A stretch of 64,000 nucleotides of DNA from Clostridium sp. KNHs205 (GTDB taxonomy: Bacteria > Bacillota > Clostridia > Lachnospirales > Lachnospiraceae): contig NZ_JNLE01000005.1 in the NCBI RefSeq assembly GCF_000702945.1, positions 1,364,001 through 1,428,000 of the forward strand, given 5' to 3'. Within the stretch, counting starts at the first letter, position 1. Each line of letters starts with the position of its first letter. Shown here piece by piece: positions 35,962 through 44,929 of this stretch. The position numbers and the translations under genes are program-made. The notes beneath the pieces are model-generated. The model was not told the origin of the DNA, made no database searches, and saw only the letters and a program-made list of their open reading frames with translations.

Positions 35962-36007
35962 GTGGTATTTTGCACCTTGTTAAGCAGTTATATAAAGGCA
36001 AATTGTG

Positions 36008-36270
36008 GCAGTGGTACGAAAACCCGCCTTGCTATTTGTACGTTTTGGTTCGGAGAAGAACCCTTATGACACTAAAACTTCAGTAATTGCTTAGGACAGT
36101 ATTGAATAAGCCAAACTCGCGAAGAAACCAGCAGAACTATGCTGGTTTCTTATATGCTCAAACAGTGGCTTATTCAATACTTGGCGCAACTACTGAAGTT
36201 TAAGTGTCATAAGGAACCTTTCCGAGACCTAAACTACCAAATAGCAAGGTGGGTTTTCTCCGTTACTGGC
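36008..36270. repeat. Long nested palindromic element, family P2
   Basis: A 263-bp palindrome in four nested layers. The outer layer pairs about 36008-36055 with 36214-36270 (imperfect). The next pairs 36063-36085 with 36191-36213 (22 of 23). The next is AGTATTGAATAAGCCA (36098-36113) with its perfect complement (36166-36181). The core hairpin is AAGAAACCAGCA, 6-base loop, TGCTGGTTTCTT (36122-36151). It lies upstream of the thrS promoter and has no coding sequence. The flank to 36590 is AT-rich. Confidence 0.88.
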
Positions 36271-36591
36271 ATGTTTTGCAGATATAGTTATTAAGTATTT
36301 CTTTTTTTATGATTACTATATGGGTGTGTTTATTTATGCTAAGAAATTAGGATAGCTTTAATTTATTTTTTCTTTTCATAATTTTCACATTTTAGATTCT
36401 TTGGTTTATTTTAATGGTTAACACTGAAGAATGATGGTTTACATGTAGCGTTTTAATAATAAAATCCATTAATAAGATGAAGTTGAATTGATCTTTTCTT
36501 GTATTTATTATTTGGGATATATGGATTAATAATATCCTGTAACAGCATACCGCATTATTTTACTTTAAAAATTTTAGAAAATATAATACAA

Positions 36592-36628
36592 CTTCCATAT
36601 GGATTTCATATTGATATCCGTATGGAAG
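36592..36628 (-). terminator. Hairpin behind the glycosyltransferase gene
   Basis: 13-bp arms CTTCCATATGGAT and ATCCGTATGGAAG (one mismatch), 7 bases behind the stop, with a T-rich tail on the minus strand (TTGTATTATATTTTC). Confidence 0.65.
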
Positions 36629-36634
36629 CTGTGA

Positions 36635-37858
36635 TTAAAATGGCATTTTCAGATAGTTTATTTTTTTTGCTTCAGAGATGCCGGTCTGTTCAGAATAGCG
36701 TTCATTTCCCAGTACGTCCTCATAGACGTCTTCAACGCTTTTTCCAAAGGTCTCTGTTGAGAATTTCTGCATGAGTTCTCTGGCATTTTCTCCGTAAGGT
36801 GTTTCTGTGTCTGTAAAGAGGACTTTATCCAGGCTTTCTATCAAGCCTTCTTGATCGGTGAACTTATAGCCGTTTATTCCATCGAAGAGGATTCCGTCCA
36901 GGCATCTGTCTTCTTTGGCTACTGCCGGTATCCCTGCTGCCATGGCTTCTATATAGGTTAAGCCCTGGGTCTCACTTTGAGAAGCACTTACGAATACGTC
37001 TCCCACCTGATAATAGAGTCCTATGGTATCCCAGGGTTTTGAGCCTGCGAATATTATTTTCTGCTGCAGGTCAAGTTCTGAGACCCTATCCTTTAGTTCA
37101 TCCATTTCCGGTCCGCTTCCTACAATAAGGAATTTTACCGGTTTGCCGTCTTTCATATAGTATTCCATGGCATTGATGGTTTCTACAATGTTCTTCTCTC
37201 TGGATACCCTGCCTATATAAAGTATGACTTTGTCTTCTTTTAAAATGCCGTACTCAGTCTTGATTTTATCGATATCTTCTTGTTTATATAAGGCAGGATT
37301 GAACTTTTTAAGATCTACACCTGTTGGTATGACGGATATTTCCCTGTATACACTGTATTTCTGCAGCAGTTCTTTTACCTTTTCTGTAGGTACGATTACT
37401 CTTGCTACTGTGTTACAGCATACTTTTGTAAATATTCGTACAAAGGCTTTGGCTCTTGCATCCAACGCCTTGAAATGGGTAAGATAATGGGTGTAGTCTT
37501 CGTATATTGTGTGGTAGGTGTGAATCATTGGTATCTTTAACTCTTTTGCCATTATCCGCCCGAATATTCCTAAGGAAAATTCCGTATGGGTATGGATGAT
37601 ATCAAGATTCAATTTTTTTATGATTCCTGCCAGTTTCGGTAGATAGAACATTCCGATACGTCTCTCTGTAATCAGAATAAAGGGCAGGCTTGGAACACGA
37701 AAGACATTGTATTCATATTCCGGTGCTCCCGGGGTCGTTGTTGTAAATACATAAACCGTGTGTCCCAGCGCTTCCAGTTCTTTCTTTAGTATAAATACCG
37801 AATTAGCAACCCCGTTTATCTCAGGGTAGTAGGTTTCCGTAAATAATCCTATATTCAC
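36635..37858 (-). CDS. Family 4 glycosyltransferase, probable diacylglycerol glucosyltransferase
   Basis: 407 residues with the two Rossmann domains of GT-B enzymes. The N-terminal domain has TETYYPEINGVANSVFIL and IIHTHTEFSLGIFG. The C-terminal GT4 domain has ILYIGRVSREKN and the donor-site motif SASQSETQGLTYIEAMAAGIP with the E-x7-E pattern. Proteins of this type glycosylate diacylglycerol or phosphatidylinositol to make membrane glycolipids, the likely role here, though the acceptor is inferred. The start is a GTG at 37858 with AAAGGAG 7 bases upstream. It is transcribed alone. Confidence 0.85.
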   Translation of the reverse strand: MNIGLFTETYYPEINGVANSVFILKKELEALGHTVYVFTTTTPGAPEYEYNVFRVPSLPFILITERRIGMFYLPKLAGIIKKLNLDIIHTHTEFSLGIFGRIMAKELKIPMIHTYHTIYEDYTHYLTHFKALDARAKAFVRIFTKVCCNTVARVIVPTEKVKELLQKYSVYREISVIPTGVDLKKFNPALYKQEDIDKIKTEYGILKEDKVILYIGRVSREKNIVETINAMEYYMKDGKPVKFLIVGSGPEMDELKDRVSELDLQQKIIFAGSKPWDTIGLYYQVGDVFVSASQSETQGLTYIEAMAAGIPAVAKEDRCLDGILFDGINGYKFTDQEGLIESLDKVLFTDTETPYGENARELMQKFSTETFGKSVEDVYEDVLGNERYSEQTGISEAKKINYLKMPF

Positions 37859-38178
37859 GACATCTCTCCTTTTATTGGAGTTTCTTACAATGGCTCACAA
37901 ACATGAAAAAAGCTTCAATTTGGAGGCTGTATGGTTTAAAATTCAAAGAATTTATCCAATGGCATGAATAGTTGAAATACTAATATTAGTACTACTATTA
38001 GTATACTGACTTTTCTATGCGAAATACAGTTAAATTCAGGCATTCTGCCTTTTCATATGTATCATATAAGCTAAATTAGGTTATTTAACCTCCGGCATTT
38101 AGATAAACGCCATCTATTTAAACCTTCTTCTTTGTGCAAAAGGAAAAAATTAGAATTTAACTTATATTATAATCTGAT
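37859..38178. other. Intergenic stretch with a 28-bp palindrome
   Basis: No supported gene. At 37977-38004 there is a near-perfect dyad, ATACTAAT...ATTAGTAT, about 120 bases upstream of the glycosyltransferase start, possibly an operator. A short frame at 37902 has no ribosome site. Confidence 0.4.
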
Positions 38179-38571
38179 TTATAATTTTCCTATTAACATA
38201 TCCTTTTCAAGAATATGATGCACCAGCCAGTCATTTAAGAATTCCAGAATATCCAATAGTGTCTCTGTCTGATTATGGTCCATATCAGCAAAGTTTACAT
38301 CATTTATTTTTTCCAGGAAATCCTCATGTTCTGTTTTATGAGAAAATAATTTTTTATGTCCGATGCTTATCATGTATGCTTCTTCATCTGAAAAGTGTTT
38401 GATTGCATAATCTTTGAGTCTCAATATGATCGCTACGATATCATCGAATTTATCCACTACAAATTCGTCTTTTAATAACATGTATGCTTCGTCAGCTATA
38501 CGAAACAGTTCTTTATGCTGTGTATCAATAAGCTCTATACCGGTATAATATTCATCCTTCATTTCGTACAT
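38179..38571 (-). CDS. Bacteriohemerythrin
   Basis: 130 residues from the ATG at 38571, with GGGAG 8 bases upstream. It has the iron ligands of a four-helix hemerythrin: TQHKELF near the start, HFSDEEAYM, HKTEHEDFL and HHILEKDMLIG near the end. Such proteins bind O2 at a di-iron site and act in oxygen sensing, storage or detoxification, which makes sense in an anaerobe. It stands alone, with no chemotaxis or diguanylate cyclase domain attached. Confidence 0.92.
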   Translation of the reverse strand: MYEMKDEYYTGIELIDTQHKELFRIADEAYMLLKDEFVVDKFDDIVAIILRLKDYAIKHFSDEEAYMISIGHKKLFSHKTEHEDFLEKINDVNFADMDHNQTETLLDILEFLNDWLVHHILEKDMLIGKL

Positions 38572-38626
38572 TTTGATTTCTCCCTTTATCACAGTTATGG
38601 TATTCTTTCTATAAATTGTCTAGAAT

Positions 38627-38774
38627 GTGTCTTAAAACTGCTTGTGCCGGGCTTGAGGTTCCACTTTGTGGGAGGCAAGGCGAGAATTTGGAGACATTGT
38701 GGTGTTACATTCCAAATTTGCAACGCAGAATACCGAAGCGGGACATTCAAAACGGTACAATGAGTTTCAGACAC
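38627..38774. repeat. GTGTCTGA-ended palindromic repeat, copy A
   Basis: 148 bp. The ends are GTGTCTTAAAACTGCTTGTGCC and a complementary-type AGTTTCAGACAC; an internal hairpin pairs AATTTGG (38685 region) with CCAAATT (38712 region). The right end includes the sfsA stop codon. Related to copies at 56929-56987 and 59098-59250. Confidence 0.6.
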
Positions 38775-39462
38775 TCCCTGGTACCAGCTTTACCGGTACG
38801 GAAGATTTAAGTTTAAGGCTATTAGGTTCTACCTGGCAATCCATTGCTAAAATTTGAACCCCCTGGCTGCTTGCCTGACGTAAGGCATCTCCAAATTCCT
38901 TGTGAGTCCTGTCATTTGGTGTAAAATATCCTACTCCCTCCATCTGTATCACAAAAAGAATATATGCTTCATAGCCTTCCTGCAAGCACTTACACAGTTC
39001 CTTAATATGCTTAACCCCCCTTTCCGTAGGGGCATCAGGGAAAAGTACTGTTCCTTCCTCTTCCAGTGTCACTCCTTTCACTTCAATAAATGCTTTTCTT
39101 TCAGGAGTCTCCACATAAAAATCAAATCTGGAGTTCTCATATACCTGCTCGGGCTTTATCTTAACCGTATCTTTCATAAGATTCCCATTTGCAAGCCATT
39201 CATGCACTACTTTATTGGGTGCCTGGGAATCCATATTTATTAGACGGGTGCCTTTTTCAACTGCAATCAATGAATATTTGGTACTGCGCTTTCTATTATC
39301 TGATTCCTCCAGATAGACTGTTGTCCCCGGTATCAGAAGTTCTTTACAGCGTCCTGTATTCTTAACATGACATTTATGTATTGTTCCTTCCACCTCTACA
39401 TAGGCAATAAAACGATTTGGCCTTGATACGAAGGTGCCTTTTATAACGCTGTTGTATAACAT
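38767..39462 (-). CDS. sfsA: Sugar fermentation stimulation protein homolog
   Basis: 231 residues from the ATG at 39462, where AAGAGGA lies 7 bases upstream; the longer frame to 39546 has no support. SfsA motifs are present: FVSRPNRFIAYVEVEG, CHVKNTGRCKELLIPG, YENSRFDFYVE, AFIEVKGVTLEEEG, LFPDAPTERGVKHIKEL and HKEFGDALRQA. The conserved Asp, Glu and Lys residues suggest a PD-(D/E)XK-nuclease-like fold with an N-terminal OB domain. Its name comes from effects on maltose use in E. coli, and the mechanism is unclear. The stop lies inside a GTGTCTGA-ended repeat. Confidence 0.95.
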   Translation of the reverse strand: MLYNSVIKGTFVSRPNRFIAYVEVEGTIHKCHVKNTGRCKELLIPGTTVYLEESDNRKRSTKYSLIAVEKGTRLINMDSQAPNKVVHEWLANGNLMKDTVKIKPEQVYENSRFDFYVETPERKAFIEVKGVTLEEEGTVLFPDAPTERGVKHIKELCKCLQEGYEAYILFVIQMEGVGYFTPNDRTHKEFGDALRQASSQGVQILAMDCQVEPNSLKLKSSVPVKLVPGSV

Positions 39463-39897
39463 TCTTTGTTCCTCTTTTCTATGCATTGTCAAATGACCTG
39501 AAAAGTAGCATAGTATCTTTTGGATCCTTGTATTCTGGTATGTCATTACATTATAGCATTTCTGTAAATTCTCAGCAATATCTAATTTCCGCAGGTAAAT
39601 TTTTCTTTCCTTTTAGCTCTTATTGTCTTATAATAATAGATAATTATAGTTGACCTAAGGTTCTATATTTTCCCAATATAGAAAGCTAAGCTAAATTGTA
39701 GGCCTTAAGACTTCATAAGCTTATCTATCAGCTATTATGAATCAAGAAGAATTAATATCATGAAGGATATCCTGCTGAAAAGCCTGGATAATAAAAGCGG
39801 TAAATATGCAAGCTTACGATGCAAAATTTATCCTGTAATGTGTATAATTTCAATCGCAAAATGCATATACTGTTAAACGAAAGGAAGTATGTTCATT

Positions 39898-40167
39898 ATG
39901 AAGAAATTCGGAAAATTTTTATTCGGTACTATCTCCATAGCTACCTTGGCCGGCGGTGCTTATTACCTTTACAAGAACGTATTGAACAAAGATACTGCAG
40001 ACGATTTTGATGATTTTGAGGACGATTTTGAGGACTTCGATACGGAAGAAGATACTCCCGCTTCTGACAAAAAAGAAACCAGAGAATATGTATCTATAAA
40101 TATTACCTCTGATGCGCAGGACGCTGCCACTGAGGAAGAAACTTCTGAAGAAGCTGAAGAGAAATAA
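39898..40167 (+). CDS. Small acidic membrane-anchored protein
   Basis: 89 residues from the ATG at 39898; an ATG at 39889 sits too close to the AAAGGA site. One N-terminal membrane helix (about 6-25: FLFGTISIATLAGGAYYLY) is followed by a highly acidic tail with DDFDDFEDDFEDFDTEED and EEETSEEAEEK. I do not recognise a family with a known role, though small proteins of this shape occur widely in Lachnospiraceae. It converges on the sigma/anti-sigma operon and shares a terminator with it. The 39463-39888 gap upstream is AT-rich and otherwise empty. Confidence 0.7.
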   Translation: MKKFGKFLFGTISIATLAGGAYYLYKNVLNKDTADDFDDFEDDFEDFDTEEDTPASDKKETREYVSINITSDAQDAATEEETSEEAEEK

Positions 40168-40191
40168 TCTTCAGCAGAAGAATAAAATTAT

Positions 40192-40234
40192 AAAGCAGCT
40201 GCCTAAAACCTAATTTAAGCAACTGCTTTTTTCT
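40192..40234 (+). terminator. Shared terminator between convergent genes
   Basis: AAAGCAG-type arm (40192-40202) pairs with GCAACTGCTTT (40219 region), followed by a T tract on the + strand. The A-rich left flank could serve the minus-strand anti-sigma gene. Confidence 0.7.
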
Positions 40235-40240
40235 TTGTAA

Positions 40241-41203
40241 TTATTTCGATGTGAATTCCGCAAGCTTCTTTAATAACTCCGCCTGCTCATTTACCGTATA
40301 TATGACCGTCTTCCCTGCCAGGCGCCCGTCGGTTACTTTCACCGTTTCCGGATAAAACTCGTAGGTAATGACATTTTTATCTTGTGTAATGATCTCAAAG
40401 CTGTAAAGAATATCCGTTTCTTCCTTTTCTGATACCTGTACAGTATAAGCTGCCAGCAGGGTATATAGTTCAGCAGCTTTCACAGCCGGTTCCTCCAGAG
40501 ACTTTTTATCCTCTTTGGTTTGTTTTCCTTCTGCTTTTATTACCTGAAAGGTTACTGCCTCGTCTGTATTTATGGGGTAAAGTTCTGAAAGTACCTCCGG
40601 CGCAACCAGTGTTACCATACTGCTTTTCGTATCCGCTGCAGCTGCTGTGTCAGCACCACTACCAGATGATGCTGTGATATCAACGGAGGCATCGCCCTCT
40701 AACGGTGCTTCTTTTGCAGTGCTTGCCGCTTCATCCTCTTCAATCCCCTGTACTGCTGAGGTTTCCGGTGCTGTCATTGTATAATTTTCTGCACTTCCTG
40801 TATCAGCTATACCAAGCTCCTGCTGCTGTGACTGTTCATTCACCCCGTTATCCTGCCTGGTTCCGGTGATATTGTTCTGATATAGCCATACTGCTGATAC
40901 CAAAAGCAGTACTGCCGCTGCTGCACCTGCAAAACGTCTAACAGGGAATTTTATAACAGGCTTTCTATCACCATTGCTTTCCTGCTCTGCAGCTTCTTCG
41001 CCTCCAACCGGTATTTCTGCTGCTGCATTATCAGCATTCTTTTTATCTTCTGTTTCGGCTTCCTTGATTTTTAGAAGGGTTCTTTGAATCAGATCTTCGG
41101 ATACGGTTAGATTATCCTTATCAAAGGAGGCATTCAGCAGTGCTTTTAATTCCATGTCATCCCAGACAGGTGAAGGATTTTTTCCAGTCTTATTCTTATC
41201 CAT
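40241..41203 (-). CDS. Probable anti-sigma factor (single-span membrane protein)
   Basis: 320 residues. The N-terminal 85 residues are cytoplasmic and charged (WDDMELKALLNASFDKDNL, VSEDLIQRTLLKIKEAE). One membrane helix follows at about 92-108 (GAAAAVLLLVSAVWLY). An Ala/Ser/Thr-rich spacer leads to an extracellular C-terminal domain of about 120 residues (FQVIKAEGKQTKEDKKSLEEP to the end). It begins 2 bases after the ECF sigma stop, the standard arrangement for an anti-sigma factor that holds the sigma at the membrane until a signal releases it. No zinc-binding HxxxCxxC motif is visible. Function is inferred mainly from position and topology. Confidence 0.75.
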   Translation of the reverse strand: MDKNKTGKNPSPVWDDMELKALLNASFDKDNLTVSEDLIQRTLLKIKEAETEDKKNADNAAAEIPVGGEEAAEQESNGDRKPVIKFPVRRFAGAAAAVLLLVSAVWLYQNNITGTRQDNGVNEQSQQQELGIADTGSAENYTMTAPETSAVQGIEEDEAASTAKEAPLEGDASVDITASSGSGADTAAAADTKSSMVTLVAPEVLSELYPINTDEAVTFQVIKAEGKQTKEDKKSLEEPAVKAAELYTLLAAYTVQVSEKEETDILYSFEIITQDKNVITYEFYPETVKVTDGRLAGKTVIYTVNEQAELLKKLAEFTSK

Positions 41204-41205
41204 TG

Positions 41206-41721
41206 TTATATCCTCCCTTCAAGGCTAAGCTTTAGTTTGTCTTTTGCCCGGGAAAGCCGGCTTTTGGCCGTACCCTCCGCTATTCCTAAAAGCTTTGCTG
41301 TCTCTGCAACAGACATATCCTGAAAATAAACACACAGCAGTACATCCTTATATTTCTGAGGCAATTGTATTACTGCATCTCTGACCAGCCTGTTTTCATC
41401 TTCCTGTTCCACTGCCACGAATTCATCCTTACCTGTCAGTGTATTCTCATGAACTTCTGTAAATTGCATTACCTTCTGGTTCCATGCACTTTTCATATAG
41501 TCCTTGCACGTATTGATAGTTATACGGATTATCCATGTCTTTATATTGCTGTCTCCCTGGAAGGTATGGAGCTTCTGGTTTACCTTGATGAATACATCCT
41601 GAAAAATATCTTCTGCCAGATGACTGTCCTTTACATACATATAAGCGGTCCGCAATACATCGTTACCATATTTTCTGATCAAGGTTTCGATATCATGGAC
41701 CTCCCTATTTTCCTGGTACAT
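41206..41721 (-). CDS. ECF-type RNA polymerase sigma factor
   Basis: 171 residues. Region 2 has YGNDVLRTAYMYVKDSHLAEDIFQDVF and KTWIIRITINTCKDY. Region 4 has LPQKYKDVLLCVYFQDMSVAETAKLLGIAEGTAKSRLSRAKDKL. There is no region 3, as in ECF sigmas. The ATG at 41721 has a GGGGGAT site 6 bases upstream. It is co-transcribed with the downstream anti-sigma-like gene. ECF operons are usually self-activated, but I could not identify the promoter with confidence in 41722-41857. The regulon is unknown; envelope stress is typical. Confidence 0.93.
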   Translation of the reverse strand: MYQENREVHDIETLIRKYGNDVLRTAYMYVKDSHLAEDIFQDVFIKVNQKLHTFQGDSNIKTWIIRITINTCKDYMKSAWNQKVMQFTEVHENTLTGKDEFVAVEQEDENRLVRDAVIQLPQKYKDVLLCVYFQDMSVAETAKLLGIAEGTAKSRLSRAKDKLKLSLEGRI

Positions 41722-41857
41722 TTAAGTATCCCCCTAATATACGATTGTATAAATACAGAACCATTTTAGGTGATGGCTCCCCCCTGTCCAATCCCGACAG
41801 TCACCGTATACTATCAAAGATTAGACGAAATAAATCATATTTTGGTTCCATATTTTT

Positions 41858-42643
41858 TTATATTAATCCAAATTCCTTTAAACCGTAATAGATTCCGTCT
41901 TCCTGAATGGTCAAGGTCTTATACCTGGCCGCTTCTAAAACCTGCGGATAACTGTTTCCCATGGCAATGCCATACTCTACGTATTGGAGCATTTCCAGGT
42001 CATTGGTGCTGTCACCGAAAGCATAGGTATCTTTTCTGTCGGCCTTAAGGTATTCCAGGAGCAGGCGTATTCCGGTAGATTTATCATAACCCTTTGGCGT
42101 CATTTCAAAATTACCGTCTATATGCAGCGTAAAATGATAATCTTCCCTTAACTTTTTCTCTGCCTTCTCAAGGCTGCCCGTAACCCCAGGTGCACAGGTG
42201 AATTTGTTTATTATATAATCCCCTTCTTGTATGGTACGTAACCTGTCTCCGGCATATTTTTTTGCAAATTGGATAACTCTTTGGTATTCCTCTGCGTTAT
42301 TTTCACCGTCAACATAAATATTCTCCGGTCCTTCCAGGATATAATGGATTCCGGATTCCTTCAGAAGCGCTATGGTAGAATCTCCGGTTTCCGGTCCCAT
42401 TGTTTTATTGTGGATTACCTTGCCGTCATATTCCACATAGGTTCCCGCTCCTGCAAGTACTCCAAGAAATCCCATATCAGTAAGATAGTCAGGTACCATG
42501 GCTTTCGTTCTTCCGGTACATATTACGGGTATATGTCCCTTTTCTAAAAGTTCCTTAATTGCCTGCTTCGTCAAATCGGTAACCCCTAATACAGGGTCGT
42601 ACAATGTTCCGTCAATATCAAAAAATATGATTTTTTTGTTCAT
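41858..42643 (-). CDS. Cof-type HAD-IIB hydrolase
   Basis: 261 residues from the ATG at 42643, with AGAGG 5 bases upstream. HAD motif I is FFDIDGTLYD, motif II VICTGRT, and motifs III/IV GYDKSTGIRLLLEYL with AFGDSTNDLEML. The cap is of the C2B (Cof/YbiV) type. Such enzymes dephosphorylate sugar phosphates, flavin mononucleotide or pyridoxal phosphate, and the substrate here is not readable. It lies 47 bases behind the ABC exporter on the same strand. Confidence 0.9.
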   Translation of the reverse strand: MNKKIIFFDIDGTLYDPVLGVTDLTKQAIKELLEKGHIPVICTGRTKAMVPDYLTDMGFLGVLAGAGTYVEYDGKVIHNKTMGPETGDSTIALLKESGIHYILEGPENIYVDGENNAEEYQRVIQFAKKYAGDRLRTIQEGDYIINKFTCAPGVTGSLEKAEKKLREDYHFTLHIDGNFEMTPKGYDKSTGIRLLLEYLKADRKDTYAFGDSTNDLEMLQYVEYGIAMGNSYPQVLEAARYKTLTIQEDGIYYGLKEFGLI

Positions 42644-42689
42644 AATAACCTCTTTCGTGAATATCCCATCTGCCATGGGTATTCGTTTG

Positions 42690-44447
42690 TCAGCCTATAT
42701 ATGCCTGTTCCGTGTTCTGTGTCAGTTTATAAAGTCCTGCGTAGATTCCATTATTATTTAACAGTTCATGATGGCTTCCGCGCTCTGCAATACCGTCTTC
42801 TGTAAGTACAATAATATTTTCCGCATTACGGATAGTTGTAAGTCTATGAGCAATAACAAAGGTAGTTCTGTTCTTTGCTAACTTCTCCAAAGATTCCTGC
42901 ACGATCTTCTCACTCTCATTGTCAAGAGCAGAAGTAGCTTCGTCAAAAATCAGTACCGGAGGGTTCTTAAGAAATACTCTGGCGATACTGATGCGCTGCT
43001 TCTGACCACCGGATAGTTTAACACCTCTCTGACCGATATAAGTATTGTAGCCATCTGGCAGTTCCATAATAAATTCATGGGCATTGGCATTTTTAGCAGC
43101 TTCTATGATCTCCTCATCGGATGCTTCCAGTCTTCCGTAACGGATATTATCCATTACGCTTCCTGCAAACAGGTAGACATCCTGCTGAACGATACCAATG
43201 TTCTTACGCAGGGAACGAAGCTTGATATCTTTGATATCTTTTCCGTCTAATAGAATATCACCGTCTGCTGCTTCATAAAACCTTGGAATAAGACTGCACA
43301 GCGTTGTCTTTCCTACACCGGAAGGTCCTACCAGGGCAACATATTCACCTGCTCCCACCTTTAAGTTAATATTATGAAAAACATCTGACTTGGTATCAAT
43401 ATACTTAAAGGAAACATTCTTGAATTCTATCTCACCTTTTACATCTTTAAGGGCAACTGCATCTTTCCTGTCTACGATATCCGGCTGAATCTCCATGATT
43501 TCCATAAAACGGTCAAAGCCTGTAATACCGTTCTGGAACTGTTCCGTAAAATTAATCAGCTTTCTTACCGGTTCAATAATGTTATTAATATAGAGTAAGA
43601 AGGTCAGTAGGTCGGTTAAGGCTATAACATCTTTTGCTATAAAAACAGCTCCTCCAACAATTACGGCGATATTGATAAAAGTAGTAAACATTCCAAGACC
43701 GGAATGGAAGGTGGCCATCTGCCAGTAGCTGTTTCTTTTGCTTTCAACAAATCTTCTGTTTCCGTCATGGAATTTATCGATTTCCTGTTTCTCATTTGCA
43801 AAGGATTTTACTACCCGGATACCGGATAAATTATCTTCTATCTGCGCGTTGATTTCTGAAATTCTATCCCTGTTTCTTCGAAAAGCACTGTTCATGCGAT
43901 TCTTCATTTGATATGCGAAAATAAACATGATGGGTATAAAGGCAAACACGATCAGGGTTATGGGAAGATTGATATTTACAAGGATAACAAAAGCACCTAC
44001 GAATTTTATAATGGAGATTACAATATCCTCCGGACCATGGTGGCATAGTTCTGTAATATCAAATAAGTCATTGGTTATTCTGGACATCAGCTGTCCGGTC
44101 TTCTGGTTATCATAAAAATTAAAGGATAGTTTCTGATAATGTTCAAAGATGTCATTTCTCATATCGTATTCCATCTTTGCTCCCATGATATGCCCCTGGT
44201 AAGAGATATAGAAATTTGCGAAGAACTCAAGTATCGCGAGACCAATCATAAGAAACGCCAGCTTTATGATAGTAGAAAATACATCGGATATCTCGTATTT
44301 TCCTAACAGGTCATTGGTTATGTAGCGAACGATCAGGGGGTAGACCAAGGATATGGCCGCCGCTAAAAGTGCAAAGAACATATCCGAAAAGAACAGTCCT
44401 TTGTAGGGTTTGTAATATGATAAGAACTTTTTAAATCGGGAATTCAT
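42690..44447 (-). CDS. ABC exporter (fused permease and ATPase)
   Basis: 585 residues from the ATG at 44447; the frame is open to 44504 but the N-terminal MNSRFKKFLSYYKPYKG is the family-like start. The first 320 residues hold six membrane helices of a type IV (MsbA/BmrA-like) exporter. The ATPase domain has Walker A GPSGVGKTT, Q loop, signature LSGGQ and Walker B VLIFDEATSALD, with the H-loop AHRL. It would act as a homodimer, or with an unseen partner, exporting lipids, drugs or peptides. A Cof-type phosphatase follows. Gap 44448-44740 has no gene. Confidence 0.92.
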   Translation of the reverse strand: MNSRFKKFLSYYKPYKGLFFSDMFFALLAAAISLVYPLIVRYITNDLLGKYEISDVFSTIIKLAFLMIGLAILEFFANFYISYQGHIMGAKMEYDMRNDIFEHYQKLSFNFYDNQKTGQLMSRITNDLFDITELCHHGPEDIVISIIKFVGAFVILVNINLPITLIVFAFIPIMFIFAYQMKNRMNSAFRRNRDRISEINAQIEDNLSGIRVVKSFANEKQEIDKFHDGNRRFVESKRNSYWQMATFHSGLGMFTTFINIAVIVGGAVFIAKDVIALTDLLTFLLYINNIIEPVRKLINFTEQFQNGITGFDRFMEIMEIQPDIVDRKDAVALKDVKGEIEFKNVSFKYIDTKSDVFHNINLKVGAGEYVALVGPSGVGKTTLCSLIPRFYEAADGDILLDGKDIKDIKLRSLRKNIGIVQQDVYLFAGSVMDNIRYGRLEASDEEIIEAAKNANAHEFIMELPDGYNTYIGQRGVKLSGGQKQRISIARVFLKNPPVLIFDEATSALDNESEKIVQESLEKLAKNRTTFVIAHRLTTIRNAENIIVLTEDGIAERGSHHELLNNNGIYAGLYKLTQNTEQAYIG

Positions 44448-44740
44448 TTTTGTACCTGTGCCTTTCCTTTTACAAAACTCATTGTTTAAGCTATTATAAC
44501 TCATTATACATGAAATATGATATTTTGAAATTCATTCTGGTCATTTATAAAGCTTTGCTTTTAATATCTTCCGCTTTTAATATCTTTCATGAATCTAGAT
44601 GCTAAATTATGTTCTTCTTCTCTTCCAGCTATGAAAATACCATAAAGACAGACTTTTTATATCTTGTGCTGGCAGAAAATTAATTGAGCAATTTATGAGA
44701 TTCTAACCATTGAATAAATTTCCCTATCCTACTTATTTAC

Positions 44741-44766
44741 AGAAAAAAGTCTGCCATGGCAGACTT
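44741..44766 (-). terminator. Second terminator behind pfkA
   Basis: Perfect 20-bp palindrome AAGTCTGCCATGGCAGACTT (44747-44766) followed on the minus strand by a six-T tract. Confidence 0.8.
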
Positions 44767-44847
44767 AGTTAATATAAGTTGAACCAGTACAGCCTTGCAC
44801 AGATTTCGCTTCTTGCCGAACCAGTAATCGTGTTCAGCTTTTATAAT

Positions 44848-44909
44848 GGAAAAGCCTGACCGCTGGAAACACTTTGGGTTTTATCGCAAGTGTAAGGTTG
44901 GTCAGGCTT
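44848..44909 (-). terminator. First terminator behind pfkA
   Basis: Arms AAGCCTGACC (44852-44861 as complement) and GGTCAGGCTT (44900-44909) with a long structured loop, then TTTTCC on the minus strand, about 20 bases after the stop. Confidence 0.75.
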
Positions 44910-44929
44910 GTTTCTGCCTTTAACAGGAT

